From contig NZ_JBFABG010000005.1 in NCBI RefSeq assembly GCF_040640215.1, positions 62,001-126,000 on the forward strand: a stretch of 64,000 bases of DNA. The letters are read 5' to 3'. This DNA comes from Actinosynnema sp040640215 (lineage in GTDB: Bacteria; Actinomycetota; Actinomycetes; Mycobacteriales; Pseudonocardiaceae). Below the pieces are notes generated by a model, which worked only from the letters and a program-made list of their open reading frames with translations, did no database searches and was not told the origin of the DNA. The position numbers were made by a program, and so were the translations under genes. Of the stretch, positions 62,838 through 64,000 are shown in pieces. Within the stretch, counting starts at the first letter, position 1, and every line of letters starts with the position of its first letter.

Positions 62838-63686
62838 TCAGGTCTTCGTGGCGGTGACCCAGCGGTTGGCGGCCAGCGCGTCGTGGGGTTCGGGGAGTGG
62901 TCCGCGCCCGTACCGGCGGGTGAATTCGAACGGGGTGTGGACCCGGGTGTTCCAGCCACGGGCGGTGAGGGTGGCGGCCGAGTCGGGGCGGGGTTCGTGG
63001 TCGAACAGGGCGAGCAGGTCGATGCCGGTCTGGGCCTTGGTCGAGGCGTAGACGGGGTTGTCGCGCACCGCAGGATCTTCCCGGACCGGTTTGACCTCGT
63101 AGGCCAGCGTGCTGCCGGGTGCGGACAGGCGGTCCGCGGTGTCGATCAGTCGGCGCTCGACGTCTCCGGGCAGGTACAGCAACAGGCCCTCGGCCAGCCA
63201 GGTCGTGGGTTCGTCCGGTCGGAACGCGGGCAGCAGTCGCGCCCAGTCGTCGCGGAGGTCCGCGATCACCGCGTGGCGGGTGGCGCGGGGATGCGCGCCG
63301 AGGCTGTCCAGGACCTGTTGCTTGAAGGCCAGCACGGGGGCCCGGTCGAGTTCGAAGACGACGGAGTCCGGTGGCCGGTCCAGGCGGAACGCCCTGGTGT
63401 CCAGACCGGCACCCAGCAGCACGGCCTGGCGGTTGCCCGCGGCGAGCACGACGTCGTCCAACATCCTGGTGCGCAACCCGAAGTAGCGGGCGAGCCTGCC
63501 CCACAGGGGGTTCGCGTCGCCGTCCGGGACGTCGCGCGGGTGCACGGGCCAGTCGGCGGACGCGGGTGCGGCTCGCACGAAGTGCTCGGCGTAGTCGTCG
63601 CGGGCCAGGGAGTCCGGGCGGTGGGTCTCGATCGCGCGGGCCGCCGCGACCATCAGGGCGGTCAGCGCGACGCCGTCACCGAGCAC
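62838..63686 (-). CDS. class I SAM-dependent methyltransferase (TcmP/leucine carboxyl MT-like)
   Basis: A 282-residue methyltransferase: TALMVAAARAIETHRPDSLARDDYAEHFV, RTRMLDDVVLAAGNRQAVLLGAGLDTRAFRL (motif I, G-A-G-L-D-T-R), VVFELDRAPVLAFKQQVL (acidic motif II) and TTWLAEGLLLYLPGDVERRL. These are the hallmarks of the PPM/TcmP O-methyltransferase family. GTG at 63686 preferred because GAGAGGA lies 6 bases upstream; it overlaps the isochorismatase stop by 25 bases. It methylates carboxyl or hydroxyl groups; substrate unknown. Confidence 0.88.
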   Translation of the reverse strand: MLGDGVALTALMVAAARAIETHRPDSLARDDYAEHFVRAAPASADWPVHPRDVPDGDANPLWGRLARYFGLRTRMLDDVVLAAGNRQAVLLGAGLDTRAFRLDRPPDSVVFELDRAPVLAFKQQVLDSLGAHPRATRHAVIADLRDDWARLLPAFRPDEPTTWLAEGLLLYLPGDVERRLIDTADRLSAPGSTLAYEVKPVREDPAVRDNPVYASTKAQTGIDLLALFDHEPRPDSAATLTARGWNTRVHTPFEFTRRYGRGPLPEPHDALAANRWVTATKT

Positions 63687-64000
63687 CGTTCGTCCTCTCG
63701 TCCGAGCGGATCGCACCAGGTGTCGAGGCGGTCGTGGGTGGTGGTGCGGGCCCCGTACAGCTCGGTCATGAACCGCACGGTGTCCTCGTCACGTTGCAGC
63801 AGGCTGGTGGTGCAGTCGACCAACAGCGTGATGTGCCAGCCCTTCTGGAAGGCGGTGCGGGCGGTCGAGTCCACGCACACGTCCGCGTACACCCCGGCGA
63901 ACACCAGGTGCCCGATGCCGCGTTCCAGCAGGTGTTGCTCGAAACCGGCGGCGAGGAACGCGTCGAAGCACGCGTGCTTGGTGACCACGACCTCTCCCCG
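63662..64000 (-). CDS. isochorismatase-family cysteine hydrolase (partial, window edge)
   Basis: The open frame enters from the right edge (reading RGEVVVTKHACFDAFLAAGFEQHLLERGIGHLVFAGVYADVCVDSTARTAFQKGWHITLLVDCTTSL). The Lys in VTKHACFDAF and the catalytic Cys in ADVCVDST are those of the isochorismatase hydrolase fold (nicotinamidase/N-carbamoylsarcosine types). Only the C-terminal about 110 residues are in view. It overlaps the start of the methyltransferase gene, so the two are co-transcribed. Confidence 0.85.
   Translation of the reverse strand, partial: RGEVVVTKHACFDAFLAAGFEQHLLERGIGHLVFAGVYADVCVDSTARTAFQKGWHITLLVDCTTSLLQRDEDTVRFMTELYGARTTTHDRLDTWCDPLGREDERCSVTASR

Noticed and set aside
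1..64000. tRNA, rRNA, CRISPR arrays, insertion sequences, attachment sites
   Set aside because: No cloverleaf with a GTTCRANYC-type T-loop, no regular spaced repeats, and no transposase or integrase motifs were found by reading; short gaps leave little room.

Overview
The window is high-GC, gene-dense, single-chromosome-like DNA with GTG/TTG starts, four-base stop/start overlaps and many leaderless promoters. Together with mycothiol-era actinobacterial markers (DUF3097, DUF3090, SCO1664 family, PknG/GlnX/GlnH, CmtR), this points to an actinobacterium, most likely of the Pseudonocardiales (Saccharothrix/Actinosynnema/Lentzea type). The genus is an inference; no rRNA or tRNA gene was seen.

Layout. 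1-8.0 kb: conserved housekeeping-type genes (DUF3097, an APH-fold kinase, a GNAT, the SCO1664/DUF3090 pair, an S9 peptidase plus LD-carboxypeptidase pair, an HSP18-type regulator, a GT9-like glycosyltransferase, DUF6886). 8.0-12.4 kb: an NmrA-type protein divergent from a HAD / APH-kinase / acyl-CoA dehydrogenase operon, the separate-gene equivalent of animal ACAD10, with a 16-bp perfect palindrome lying between the -35 and -10 boxes. 12.4-18 kb: phosphoribosyltransferase, M20 peptidase, MarR, PucR and a divergent SHMT-like enzyme. 18-30.5 kb: regulator/enzyme pairs. These are an AlkZ-like DNA glycosylase candidate, TetR plus flavin monooxygenase, a coiled-coil zinc protein, an amidohydrolase with TetR, a first Rox-type rifamycin monooxygenase behind a WhiB7-like promoter and a 19-codon leader ORF, an aldo/keto reductase with TetR, and PadR with a HAAS-type membrane protein. 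30.5-40 kb: a DUF4157 (eCIS-effector-like) gene with a broken frame, NmrA plus LysR, a methyltransferase, a PEBP, a second Rox homolog with a rifamycin-associated-element-like palindrome in its promoter region, and a streptogrisin-like protease. 40-50 kb: VOC protein, CmtR/CDF/ICMT metal-response cluster, DDN-hemerythrin fusion, a second AlkZ-like candidate, PadR/GyrI, MarR/oxidoreductase and a threonine aldolase. 50.5-61.3 kb: PNPOx, NADAR, a phosphoesterase, then a seven-gene signalling operon glnX-glnH-(coiled coil)-pknG-PP2C-VWA-FHA. 61.4-64 kb: trypsin, SnoaL-like protein, methyltransferase, and an isochorismatase cut by the window edge.

Themes. Much of the middle of the window looks like self-protection or xenobiotic handling: two Rox homologs under different control signals, two HTH_42 DNA glycosylase candidates each preceded by a tiny ORF whose stop overlaps the glycosylase start, several flavin enzymes, VOC proteins, acetyltransferases and GyrI/PadR and MarR pairs. 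The most coherent multi-gene system is the PknG operon, which would link extracellular amino-acid sensing (GlnH/GlnX) to kinase, phosphatase, VWA and FHA outputs. A recurring regulatory feature is a TANNNT -10 box ending 6-7 nt before the start codon, which predicts leaderless mRNAs for at least a dozen genes, several with operators overlapping that box.
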